A stretch of 32,642 nt of DNA, taken from positions 1 to 32,642 of the forward strand of contig JAUCGD010000019.1 in assembly GCA_030377945.1 (NCBI GenBank). The letters are read 5' to 3'. Shown one piece after another: positions 25,002 through 32,642 of this stretch. The notes under the pieces are model-generated. The model did no database searches. It had not been told where the DNA came from and was given only the letters and a program-made list of their open reading frames with translations. Each line of letters opens with the position of its first letter. Within the stretch, counting starts at the first letter, position 1. The translations under genes and the position numbers were made by a program. This DNA is from Desulfobacterales bacterium HSG17. Its GTDB lineage: Bacteria; Desulfobacterota; Desulfobacteria; Desulfobacterales; Desulfococcaceae.

Positions 25002-26654
25002 ATGCGTTTTACAAAAAACAATGATGCACTTGGGACTGTTAATAGAGGTAATCCAACTGAGTCCAGCCTTTGCACTTTATGCAGGGCAGATTGTCAGGGA
25101 AAATGTGAAACCTGGCTTTCCAGTCTTGTGGGCCGTAAACTTCTTTATCCAAGAAGCTTTGGTCTTGTAACAGCAGGTGCTGATAATACAACCCATGTGG
25201 GAGTCTCCTATAACTCACTTAGAATTCAAGGCTATGCTTATGGTTCCCAAGGACTTGCAGACAATCTGACCAATGATCCTGATGACTGCATTTTTCCCAA
25301 TGTAAGCCTTGAAAGTGAATTCGGTAATACAATGAAGACCAAAGTACGCATGCCCCTTATGACAGGCGCACTTGGTTCTACTTTTATTGCTCAGAAATAC
25401 TGGGATTCTTTTGCAATCGGCGGTGCCCTGGTTGGTATTCCTGTTGTTATTGGAGAAAATGTTGTTGGTGTTGACAAACAATCTGAAATAGGCACCGGCG
25501 ATACAAGAAAAGGCAAAATCAAAAGCGCTCCAGAGCTGGAAAGACGTATTGACGGATACCTGAGATACTATGACGGTTACGGAGCAATCATTGTCCAGTT
25601 GAATGTTGAAGATACCCGTAATGGCGTTGCAGAATTTGTTGCTGATAAATATGGTGACAAATGTATTATTGAACTTAAATGGGGCCAGGGAGCTAAAAAT
25701 ATAGGCGGTGAAATCCAGGTAACAAGCCTTGACTATGCTATTTTCCTGAAAGAGCGCGGATATGTTGTTGATCCTGATCCCACAAGTCCTGAAGTACAGC
25801 AGGCATACGAAAACGGTTCTATTAAATCCTTTGCACGCCACAGCCGCCTTGGGGGAACAAATCTGAATACGGTTGATCAGGTTCAGAAAGACTTTATGTC
25901 CAGCGTTGAATATCTTAGAAGTATTGGTTTCAGCAGAATTACCCTGAAAACCGGTTCCTATGGTATGGAAGAACTGGCAATGGCTATTAAATTTGCAACT
26001 GATGCCAAACTTGACCTGCTTACAATGGACGGTTCAGGCGGAGGAACAGGAATGAGTCCCTGGAATATGATGCAGAGCTGGGGCGTTCCTTCAATAAATC
26101 TTCATTCAAAAGCTTATGAATATGCCAGCATCCTTGCTGCAAAAGGTCACAAAGTTGTTGACATGTCTTTTGCAGGCGGATTCGCACTTGAAGATCATAT
26201 TTTTAAAGCTCTTGCTCTTGGCGCTCCTTTTACAAAACTTGTCTGTATGGGAAGAGCAATCATGATTCCGGGCTTTGTAGGTTCAAACATTGAAGGCGCA
26301 CTTAATCCTGACAGAAAAGCAGCTGTAAACGGTAACTGGAATGAACTGCCAAAAACTGTTCAGAGAGTCGGAAACAGCGCAAAAGAGATTTTTGCTTCCT
26401 ATTTTGACGTTGAGAAAAAGCTAGGCAAGGATGAGATGAAAAACATTCCTTACGGAGCAATTGCTTTCTATACAATGGCTGATAAACTTGCATGTGGATT
26501 GCAGCAGCTCATGGCAGGAGCAAGAATATTCTCCATGGATCAGATTACTCGCGGCGAAATTTTTTCCGGAAACCGCGAAACAGCAAAAGAAACAGGCATT
26601 CCGCATGTTGCAGATGTTAATGATGAAAGCGCAAGAAAGATTCTTAATTCTTAA
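25002..26654 (+). CDS. FMN-binding glutamate-synthase-family protein
   Basis: 550-residue stand-alone homologue of the FMN (synthase) domain of glutamate synthase large subunit, a TIM-barrel oxidoreductase. Visible family signatures: L-T-M-D-G-S-G-G-G-T-G-M-S-P, G-G-F-A-L-E-D-H-I-F-K-A-L-A-L-G-A and V-C-M-G-R-A-I-M-I-P-G. There is no amidotransferase domain, and the C-x5-C-P-x-G cluster motif of standard GltB is not visible. Instead the N-terminus has C24-x2-C27-x3-C31-x3-C35, a possible Fe-S or metal site. No small subunit (GltD) or glutaminase lies in the window, so glutamate synthase activity is not certain. AGGAG precedes the ATG. Expression is probably controlled by the ANTAR leader directly upstream, consistent with a nitrogen-related role. 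It ends convergently with the chemoreceptor at 26739 behind a perfect inverted repeat. Confidence 0.88.
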   Translation: MRFTKNNDALGTVNRGNPTESSLCTLCRADCQGKCETWLSSLVGRKLLYPRSFGLVTAGADNTTHVGVSYNSLRIQGYAYGSQGLADNLTNDPDDCIFPNVSLESEFGNTMKTKVRMPLMTGALGSTFIAQKYWDSFAIGGALVGIPVVIGENVVGVDKQSEIGTGDTRKGKIKSAPELERRIDGYLRYYDGYGAIIVQLNVEDTRNGVAEFVADKYGDKCIIELKWGQGAKNIGGEIQVTSLDYAIFLKERGYVVDPDPTSPEVQQAYENGSIKSFARHSRLGGTNLNTVDQVQKDFMSSVEYLRSIGFSRITLKTGSYGMEELAMAIKFATDAKLDLLTMDGSGGGTGMSPWNMMQSWGVPSINLHSKAYEYASILAAKGHKVVDMSFAGGFALEDHIFKALALGAPFTKLVCMGRAIMIPGFVGSNIEGALNPDRKAAVNGNWNELPKTVQRVGNSAKEIFASYFDVEKKLGKDEMKNIPYGAIAFYTMADKLACGLQQLMAGARIFSMDQITRGEIFSGNRETAKETGIPHVADVNDESARKILNS

Positions 26655-26676
26655 TATAGATTAGACAAATTTTAAT

Positions 26677-26726
26677 CACAGAGAACACAAAGACTTTATT
26701 ATAATTATTTCTTTGTGTTCTCTGTG
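26677..26726. terminator. perfect 16-bp inverted repeat between convergent genes
   Basis: CACAGAGAACACAAAG (26677-26692) and CTTTGTGTTCTCTGTG (26711-26726) form a perfect hairpin with an 18-nt AT-rich loop. It sits in the 84-nt gap between two convergent genes, where it may serve as a bidirectional terminator, although no strong T-tract follows. It belongs to the same dispersed repeat family as 22272-22374. Confidence 0.65.
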
Positions 26727-26738
26727 CCTGATGCAAAC

Positions 26739-29639
26739 TCAATACTTTTCAAAATACTCGTCATCAGAATCATCCTGTTTTTCGGTATTATCCATTTCCA
26801 TTTCAAAACTGCCTGTGTTGATATTAGAATTTTTTATTCTTTTTTCAGAAATGCCCATTTCTTTCTTTGTATCTTTCACATCCATCAATTCCGCCAGGAG
26901 ATATTCTTTAAGTGATTCGATATCATCCCTGGAAAATTTGTTTAATTGATTTTTATCCCTTGTTTTATCATCATTCCCACCCAGACCGATTTTATCCTCT
27001 TCAATTTTGAAATACCCGATGGCATCACGTAATTTCTTAACGAGATTTCTTGATAATTCCACAGCATTTTGGGAAAGATTAACAGAGGTCGCTGCGATTT
27101 CCTCGGATGTTTGGGCATTCTGCTGGATGACCATATCAAGTTGCTGAATAGCCTTGTTTACTTGTTCCGTGCCTCTTCGCTGCTCTTCGGCTGATGCGCT
27201 GATTTCCTGGATCAGCTCGGCGGTTTTCTGAATACCCGGTACGATTTTTTCCAGTGTATCTCCGGCCTTTTCCGCAACCTGAACACTTGATGATGACAGG
27301 GTGCTGATTTCACCCGCAGCCCTTTGGCTTCGCTCAGACAGTTTTCTAACCTCGGATGCCACTACGGCAAATCCTTTTCCATGCTCACCGGCTCTTGCGG
27401 CCTCAACTGCTGCATTCAGGGCCAGAAGATCAGTCTGACGGGCAATTTCCTCAATTATTTGGATTTTATCAGTTATTTTTTTCATGGCAGCTACGGTTTT
27501 TTCAACTGCCTTTCCACCCTCCCTGGCATCACCTGCGGCTATAGAAGCAATTTGCTCTGTCTGTTGGGCATTGTCAGAATTTTGACGGATGCTGGCAGTC
27601 ATCTGTTCCATGGCCGCTGATGCCTGCTCAGCCGCAGCAGCCTGTTCGGAAGCACCTTGAGACATCTCTTCAGAACCGGAACTGAGCTGCTGACTCATGG
27701 CCGTAATCTGTTTTGACGATTCACTCACTCGAGTTGTCACTATTCTCACATCTCCCACGATTTTGCGAAGGTTTTGTGCCATTTTTTTCATAGCTTGATA
27801 TACATTTTCAGTACCGTCTCTCTCTTTTTCGCCGAATTCGATATTAATGTCTCCGGCAGCGATCTTGTTGGCAATCTCAGACAACACAACAGGTTCTGTT
27901 CCCAGGTGTCTCATAATGGAGGAGGATAGTACAAATCCTATAATAAGAGCAAATATTATTGCAGCTACCGAGATAATGAACATCAACTTGACTGATCGGT
28001 TGATATTATTTTCAACATTTATAAGCCCTTTATTCATTGCATCATGAATCAGCTCCTCTGCTTCATCTGCCAGGTTAATAAATGCATGAAATTCATTGTC
28101 AAAGGCTGCATCTACTTCACTACCGGCTGCAACCTGGTTGTTGTTGTCTCTGAACCTGATTTTTGCCGCTTCTTTAAAAGAATCAATCTTTTTTAAAATC
28201 GAATCAATGGTTTCCGTATCAACCCTGTTTTTCATTTTTCCAATAAAATCTGAAGCTGTTTCAATTCCCTTGATAACTTCTTCAAATTTAACGGATTCAT
28301 CACCTGAAATCAGTTCTTCAAAAAACAGGTGGCTGTCGGCAAGATAGAATTTGGCCAGCCCGGCATATACTATGGCACTGATTTGTTCGGCATCTACCTT
28401 GTTTTCAATGATGAGTTTCTCAAGTTTTTCAATCAAGGCGTTATATGATTTATCAAACTGCTGATCAGCTTTTCCGCCAATGGCTGATTCGGCAGCATTC
28501 TTATTCATTTGAAACCTTTGTTTTGCAGCTTCAATAAATGTATTTACACGCTCAATTATTATATCTGTTTTGCCAATGTCCGATACCTGGCCAAATTTTT
28601 TGATATAGCTCCGTGAAGTTACCATATCTGACAATACATCATCGAATTTAACATGTTTATCCCCTGACACCAGTTCCTCAAAGAACAGGTGGCTGTTTGC
28701 AAGATAATATTTACCCTGGGCAGCGAAAACGGCAGCTTCTTTTTTGAACTCATCTTCCATGCTGGCTTGAATGATTTCTTCAAGTTCTTTAATAATAGTG
28801 TCGTATGACTCATCAAACTTCTGATCTACCTCACTTCCTATAGTTGCCATCTGATTCTTATTTTGATTAAATCTTTCCTCGGCAGCTTTTATAAAATTAT
28901 CTATATCACTGATATGTGTTTGAATTGAATCCTTACCCACCAGCTTTCCTATTTGCAGAATTTTTTTCCGTGCATTACCCATTCCTGACAAAATATCTTC
29001 AAATTTGACTGATTCGTCCCCTGAAATCAGTTCTTCAAAAAACAGATGACTGTCAGCCAGCAAGAACTTTGCCTGGCCCGAATATACAACTACACCCAAT
29101 CGATCTGTTCCGGCCAGGTTGGCCTGGATGATCTGATCCAGGCTCGCTATAATTTCATTATATGATCCGTCAAATTGCTGGTCAGCCGTACTGCCTATTC
29201 CACCTCCCTCGGATCGGGTATTATAACGCGAATGAGCTGATTCTATGAATTTATTGATACTTTTCTTAACAGCCTCCACTTTTTTTTGTATCTCAGGAGC
29301 ATGTGAAGCGAAAAATATTCCTTCTTCATTTTCTCCACCCTTGAGGATGGCATCACAATACCAGATTGAGCTGTCGAACAAATCCCATACTTCATTGATA
29401 TTTTCCGTGGTATCTCCTGCAAGTATTTCCTCGAATATCAGGTGGGCCTTGGTGGATACAAGCTTAATTTCCATGGCTGCATCACCCAACGGAGAAAGTT
29501 CGGCACCGACTTTATATCCTTCTTCCCCTACCAGGTTCGTATAATATGCTCCCAGGCTGCCAACAAGCCCGGCAATCAAGACAAACATAAGACACACACC
29601 TGTAATTCTGGCCTTTACTGTGTTTAATTGTACGCTCAT
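26739..29639 (-). CDS. methyl-accepting chemotaxis protein with four-fold repeated sensor module
   Basis: 966-residue chemoreceptor. A membrane helix at about 13-33 and a second at about 551-575 bracket an unusually long (about 515-residue) extracytoplasmic region. It has four homologous helical modules of 118-137 residues marked by H-L-(I/F)-F-E-E-(I/L)-(L/I/V)-(A/S)-G-D, with histidines at 66, 198, 317 and 437; modules 2-4 are closest ([11 protein letters not shown]). Each ends near F-(D/N)-x-(S/E)-(Y/F) and a glutamate-rich helix. HAMP ([19 protein letters not shown]) and a methyl-accepting domain with tip [20 protein letters not shown] follow, a different tip from the three cheA-linked receptors. 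The C-terminus Y-F-E-K-Y fits the CheR-tether consensus. AAGGAGGGACAGTATT precedes the ATG. It stands apart from the cheA operon and may use another array. Ligand unknown. Confidence 0.93.
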   Translation of the reverse strand: MSVQLNTVKARITGVCLMFVLIAGLVGSLGAYYTNLVGEEGYKVGAELSPLGDAAMEIKLVSTKAHLIFEEILAGDTTENINEVWDLFDSSIWYCDAILKGGENEEGIFFASHAPEIQKKVEAVKKSINKFIESAHSRYNTRSEGGGIGSTADQQFDGSYNEIIASLDQIIQANLAGTDRLGVVVYSGQAKFLLADSHLFFEELISGDESVKFEDILSGMGNARKKILQIGKLVGKDSIQTHISDIDNFIKAAEERFNQNKNQMATIGSEVDQKFDESYDTIIKELEEIIQASMEDEFKKEAAVFAAQGKYYLANSHLFFEELVSGDKHVKFDDVLSDMVTSRSYIKKFGQVSDIGKTDIIIERVNTFIEAAKQRFQMNKNAAESAIGGKADQQFDKSYNALIEKLEKLIIENKVDAEQISAIVYAGLAKFYLADSHLFFEELISGDESVKFEEVIKGIETASDFIGKMKNRVDTETIDSILKKIDSFKEAAKIRFRDNNNQVAAGSEVDAAFDNEFHAFINLADEAEELIHDAMNKGLINVENNINRSVKLMFIISVAAIIFALIIGFVLSSSIMRHLGTEPVVLSEIANKIAAGDINIEFGEKERDGTENVYQAMKKMAQNLRKIVGDVRIVTTRVSESSKQITAMSQQLSSGSEEMSQGASEQAAAAEQASAAMEQMTASIRQNSDNAQQTEQIASIAAGDAREGGKAVEKTVAAMKKITDKIQIIEEIARQTDLLALNAAVEAARAGEHGKGFAVVASEVRKLSERSQRAAGEISTLSSSSVQVAEKAGDTLEKIVPGIQKTAELIQEISASAEEQRRGTEQVNKAIQQLDMVIQQNAQTSEEIAATSVNLSQNAVELSRNLVKKLRDAIGYFKIEEDKIGLGGNDDKTRDKNQLNKFSRDDIESLKEYLLAELMDVKDTKKEMGISEKRIKNSNINTGSFEMEMDNTEKQDDSDDEYFEKY

Positions 29640-29659
29640 AATACTGTCCCTCCTTTTTT

Positions 29660-29722
29660 ACTCGTGAACCATAAATTCTTTGTTTTTACTGTGCTTCTTT
29701 GTGAACTTTGTGGCTAAACCTG
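29660..29722. repeat. decayed copy of the CACAGAGAACACAAAG repeat
   Basis: The gap between the chemoreceptor start and the upstream regulator's stop contains GTGAACCATAAATTCTTTG and CTTTGTGAACTTTGTGG, which resemble the arms of the repeats at 22272-22374 and 26677-26726 but no longer pair well. Assignment is by similarity of short words only. Confidence 0.35.
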
Positions 29723-31024
29723 CTACTTTATCTTTATCCATAACAATTTTGCAGTTTCAGGCCCCGGATTTTTCCAGTGAGACGGCATTTCCGTTGTCAG
29801 ATAAATAATATCTCCTTTTTTAATTTCATACTTAACTTTTTCAATCTCAGCCTGCAAAGTACCGGATAAGACATAACCAATCTCCTCGCCTTTATGAATA
29901 AAAAAATGGGACGGCAGGTTTTTGTCCGGTGGAATTTCAATAATATAAGGCTCAGCTTTTGGTTCAAAATCAACAGGAGTCAACAACTTTCCTGTAATGC
30001 TCCCTTTGGGAAGTTCAGGAAAATTAATATTAATTCCCCGGTCTTCGGAAAACACAACCCTGTTTTTAATATCAGCCTGATCCTGAAAAAAAGAACCGAC
30101 TTCAATAGAAAGGGTTTCTGCAATCTTAAAAAGTGCAGTTAATGAAGGATAGATTAGATTGCTCTCTATCTGTGAAATTGTACTGGGAGTAACCCCAACC
30201 AACTTTGCAAGCTCTGTTTGTGACAATCCCTGCCTTGTGCGAAGCTGCTTAAGGCGCATTCCAATATCAATTCTTGCAGGAGATCGCTTTTCAGTATCAA
30301 AACTGATATTCATGCCTTCATTCCAATATTGATTTGGAGTATTTAATGTATCAGGATTGCGTTTTTCCGCTTTAAGAATTGTCAGGGCTGATTTACCTCT
30401 TTTAACGGATAGATCTATGGCTACCTGGGCAATCTGATTTATATGAGCTTTAAGTTTACCTGAATGAGCGCCTTTTTCAATTATCCAGTATGCAATAGTA
30501 CTGAGTTCATATAACCTGGGACAGGAATGAGTGTAAAATTTCTGGATATGTTCCTCGCCTCCCCATAAATCCTGCATCCCTGTAAGGCTTTCAAATACAA
30601 ATCTCACATCATCTTTCAAGGTTTTATGAATTCCGTATATGGATTCCATAACCTTTTCAGGTTTACGGGGGTCATTAATCTTGATAATCTGATAGGGCCA
30701 TTGTGCTCCGTCTTTTTCATAAAATTTGCTGAATACTTCGGACCCGTCACCTTTTCCGTGTGTAAAGCAGTCAAGGATAGTAAGGTGCTGACTTTCAGCC
30801 AGATGGCCCAGGTTTTCAACAAGATTTTTTGGAGACCGGTCAAAACTCACATAAACCAGGGATTTGTTTTGAACCTGGGATGCCTGGATAAAGTTCATGC
30901 AGAATGCAGAAGCCAAGCTTCCGGCATTATCATACCAGACTACATTATCCCCTATAAAAAGACCTCCTAAAAGTCTGTCTAACTGGCTGACCCCTGAAGA
31001 TACACGGTTTGGTTTGGAAATCAT
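29723..31024 (-). CDS. degenerate KaiC-like domain / XRE HTH / cupin transcription regulator
   Basis: 433-residue soluble protein. Residues 1-230 have the layout of a KaiC/RecA-like ATPase: G-V-S-Q-L-D-R-L-L-G-G-L at the start and V-R-F-V-F-E-S-L-T at the second core strand. The P-loop position reads Y-D-N-A-G-S-L-A-S-A-F, with no G-K-T/S, so ATP hydrolysis is probably lost. An XRE-type helix-turn-helix follows (about 253-312: L-K-Q-L-R-T-R-Q-G-L-S-Q-T-E-L-A, then V-T-P-S-T-I-S-Q-I-E), and a cupin domain (about 345-433: H-K-G-E-E-I-G-Y-V-L-S-G, then W-K-N-P-G). HTH-cupin regulators usually sense small molecules and bind their own promoters. No ribosome-binding site is obvious before the ATG. 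Its target is unknown; the neighbouring chemoreceptor (84 nt away, same strand) is one candidate. Confidence 0.8.
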   Translation of the reverse strand: MISKPNRVSSGVSQLDRLLGGLFIGDNVVWYDNAGSLASAFCMNFIQASQVQNKSLVYVSFDRSPKNLVENLGHLAESQHLTILDCFTHGKGDGSEVFSKFYEKDGAQWPYQIIKINDPRKPEKVMESIYGIHKTLKDDVRFVFESLTGMQDLWGGEEHIQKFYTHSCPRLYELSTIAYWIIEKGAHSGKLKAHINQIAQVAIDLSVKRGKSALTILKAEKRNPDTLNTPNQYWNEGMNISFDTEKRSPARIDIGMRLKQLRTRQGLSQTELAKLVGVTPSTISQIESNLIYPSLTALFKIAETLSIEVGSFFQDQADIKNRVVFSEDRGININFPELPKGSITGKLLTPVDFEPKAEPYIIEIPPDKNLPSHFFIHKGEEIGYVLSGTLQAEIEKVKYEIKKGDIIYLTTEMPSHWKNPGPETAKLLWIKIK

Positions 31025-31029
31025 AATAT

Positions 31030-32042
31030 TTATTTATCTCTAACAGCCTGATTTAAAGACCTTTCAAAAGTATCCCTGCTATTGTTTTTAAACATAATTT
31101 TAAACAACTCATTAAGAGTCTCATTAACAGATATTTTCATAACAGCACTGGTGATGTACTCAGGAGCTTCACCCCATTTTTCCTCAAAAGACCAGATGAG
31201 CATTTCCCGTGCTTTTTGAAGGCGACCTTCAATCAAACCTTTTTTCTCTCCTTTTTTCTCTCCTTTTATTTCTCCTTTTTTCTCTCCTTTTTTCTCTCCT
31301 TTTTTTCTCCTTTTTCTAACCCTTCAATTAAGCCCATATTAATCAGTTCTTTACCTGCCTCTGTTTTTGCCAAATCAAAATCCAACATGGCAATCACCTC
31401 CTTTAATGATAGTTTTCTGAATCTGTCTAAAATAAAAAGTCCCAGAATTTCTATGACATCTTTATGCTGCTTTTTTTCATAAGTACTGCATACACTTGAT
31501 TTCCATTGCCTGCATATATTTGACAACTTTTCTTTTCGAGTGCGTTTTGAAATTGTGAACGGGGCAAGAATAATCAGCCTGGGATCAATGGCAATGAGTG
31601 CTTTAGTACTATATTCCGAAAGTACAATTTCTTCAAGCCTGCCTTTTAATTCAAAAGTACCTGATAAACTTTTAATGTTGAGCGGTGCAGCCGCTTCTTT
31701 ATAAGACAAATCCGTATAGATAACAGCTCCACAGACCGGGCCGGTATAGTTTTCCTGGGCACATGACAGCATTATTTTTGCTGCTGTCCGGTGTCTTATC
31801 ATTTTATCTTTATATCCTTGAAATTCAATAAATACCCTGTCCCTGTGTTTATCATTCAAAGGAAACGCTACAATATCAGGATACAGCTTTTTTTCTTTTA
31901 AAACAATTGCACGGGCTTCGTAATTATCAGGCCGGTTAATACCGATAAGCTTTAAAACCGCTTCACCGCCAATTTTCATGAGTTTGTAAAACGGGTCGTC
32001 TGTGCCTTTGGATTGTGATTTTTTTCTTGGTATTTTTTTCAT
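31030..32042 (-). pseudogene. DUF2887/Rpn-like PD-(D/E)XK family protein, frameshifted
   Basis: Two frames, 31266-32042 (258 residues) and 31030-31236 (about 68), form one gene of this transposase/nuclease-like family. The 5' part has D-D-P-F-Y-K-L, Y-P-D-I-V-A-F and V-F-I-E-F-Q-G-Y, the acidic D...E-x-Q nuclease-like core. Its C-terminal tail should be a K-G-E-K repeat, but it changes to K-K-E-R and stops because one unit of a 12-bp repeat is one base short. Adding one A to the A7 run (T7 at 31300-31306) restores K-G-E-K-K-G-E-K through the repeat into G-L-I-E-G-R-L-Q-K-A-R-E-M and the final helical domain. The 68-residue frame has no proper start of its own. Could be a real mutation or a homopolymer error. 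Confidence 0.8.
31238..31315. repeat. 12-bp minisatellite in the DUF2887-like gene
   Basis: About six units of CTCTCCTTTTTT (coding strand GGAGAGAAAAAA, giving Gly-Glu-Lys-Lys) with one ATT variant and one unit that is a base short. The short unit causes the frameshift. In-frame units only change linker length. Confidence 0.85.
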
Positions 32043-32057
32043 TTATAATCTTTCAAT

Positions 32058-32174
32058 CTAAAAATCAAGCAATGCTGATATTTTCACCAAAATATCATCC
32101 TGGGATTTGCCTTTAAAACTCACATTTTCAAGTTCCTGACAAAACTTTTCCAAAGTTCCATATTTACCTTTTAG
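32058..32174 (-). other. small remnant frame downstream of the antitoxin pseudogene
   Basis: In the same frame as the antitoxin and after its TAA, about 38 codons read K-G-K-Y-G-T-L-E-K-F-C-Q-E-L-E-N-V and end at TAG (32058-32060). There is no start codon or ribosome-binding site. It looks like the 3' end of a lost gene, but no family is recognised. Confidence 0.25.
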
Positions 32175-32495
32175 TTATGTACTGATCCTGTAATCAAGAA
32201 TGTGAGGGGTTTTATCAAGAAGTTCCAGCAATACCTTTGTTGATCCTGTTGGAATTCTTTTTCCTTGCTCCCACTATCTTACAGAGGATGGACTGACATT
32301 TAACAATTTGGCAAAGACAGTTTGACTCAAATTTCTCTTTTTTCTGATTGCTTTAATTTTTGTTGATGTTATTACAATTTCAGGAATTTTTAGTCCAAGA
32401 GCATCAAACTCTTTTTGTGTAAAGGAGGAAATAAATCCAGCTTCAATCATATCCTGAACAGTCGTTCCAATTGCTTTTTTAATTGAATTTCTCAT
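32175..32495 (-). pseudogene. XRE-family (HigA-like) antitoxin with in-frame amber codon
   Basis: 106 codons with one internal TAG (32274-32276). The frame reads M-R-N-S-I-K-K, E-I-V-I-T-S-T-K-I-K-A-I-R-K-K-R-N-L-S-Q-T-V-F-A-K-L-L-N-V-S-P-S-S-V-R, then TAG, then W-E-Q-G-K-R-I-P-T-G-S and L-L-D-K-T-P-H-I-L to TAA at 32175. Family members normally have S-S-V-x-K-W-E-x-G here, so AAG to TAG is the likely change. The stop cuts within the helix-turn-helix, removing the last helices. The start overlaps the upstream toxin-like gene by 4 nt, as in toxin-first TA pairs. If the stop is real, the antitoxin should not bind DNA normally and toxin control would be lost unless the toxin is also dead. Confidence 0.82.
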
Positions 32496-32642
32496 TTAAT
32501 ATCCTCCAGGCTGAATAATACTTTTTTCAATATTGCTTTTTCAATTTGTTCGGAGTCTAACAATAAAAGATTATCTACCAGTTTTTTAAAGTATTGTAAC
32601 TCTTGATTGTTTAATTTAACCTTTTTAGACCATTTTTTAGAC
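32492..32642 (-). CDS. C-terminal end of a RelE-like toxin (partial, cut by window edge)
   Basis: 49 codons before TGA, overlapping the antitoxin ATG by 4 nt (ATGA). The translation K-V-K-L-N-N-Q-E-L-Q-Y-F-K-K-L-V-D-N-L-L, then S-E-Q-I-E-K-A-I-L, resembles the C-terminal helices of the RelE-type toxins (PF06296) that precede HTH antitoxins. The usual G-x-L-x-E-I ending is not conserved. Identification rests mostly on position and weak pattern; the catalytic part is outside the window. Confidence 0.55.
   Translation of the reverse strand, partial: SKKWSKKVKLNNQELQYFKKLVDNLLLLDSEQIEKAILKKVLFSLEDIK

Noticed and set aside
31238..31315. T-rich repeat as a CRISPR array or terminator cluster
   Set aside because: Units are contiguous 12-mers without spacers and encode the Gly-Glu-Lys tail of the DUF2887-like protein.

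Overview
The window is AT-rich and dominated by signal transduction genes. Family types (MASE3 and PAS kinases, HBM and CHASE3 chemoreceptors, a 2[4Fe-4S] ferredoxin, a stand-alone FMN glutamate-synthase-like protein, a DUF2887/Rpn-type gene and many small palindromic repeats) suggest a large-genome anaerobic Desulfobacterota, perhaps Desulfobacterales of the Desulfonema kind. That assignment is inference from gene style; there is no rRNA or other marker gene.

Layout. 81-263 (-): small ferredoxin under a Fur-box-like palindrome. 615-3585 (+): two overlapping histidine kinase genes, the second with an N-terminal receiver. 3601-9923 (-): a run with 4-nt overlaps encoding a MASE3/PAS hybrid kinase (split by a frameshift in a nine-G tract), a receiver-kinase-receiver protein and a YkuE-like metallophosphoesterase. 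10107-23569 (-): a chemosensory block: SpoIIE-type phosphatase with receiver; a four-domain protein (CheY-like receiver, NrtA/NasS-like ligand-binding domain, RsbW-like ATPase, STAS); CheA; CheW; a 4HB chemoreceptor; a truncated cheW remnant; an HBM chemoreceptor; and a double-CHASE3 chemoreceptor. No cheR, cheB or stand-alone cheY lies in the window. 23783-26654 (+): a GAF-ANTAR antiterminator gene, then a leader RNA with two AxxGxx hexaloop hairpins and an intrinsic terminator, then an FMN-binding glutamate-synthase-family gene. 26739-29639 (-): a chemoreceptor with four repeated sensor modules. 29723-31024 (-): a degenerate KaiC-like / HTH / cupin regulator. 31030-32642 (-): decaying accessory DNA: a DUF2887/Rpn-like gene frameshifted in a 12-bp minisatellite, an HTH antitoxin with an in-frame amber codon, and the end of a RelE-like toxin.

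How it may work together (inference). CheA, with its own receiver, is translationally coupled to a protein whose receiver looks like CheY but whose outputs are an anti-sigma-type ATPase and an anti-anti-sigma domain, next to a SpoIIE phosphatase. The array may therefore feed a partner-switching pathway rather than, or as well as, a flagellar motor. Separately, the GAF-ANTAR protein probably controls the glutamate-synthase-like gene by antitermination: the leader shows the dual-hexaloop target with the second hairpin mutually exclusive with the terminator. Small palindromic elements sit between many genes, and one of them forms the exact breakpoint of the truncated cheW.
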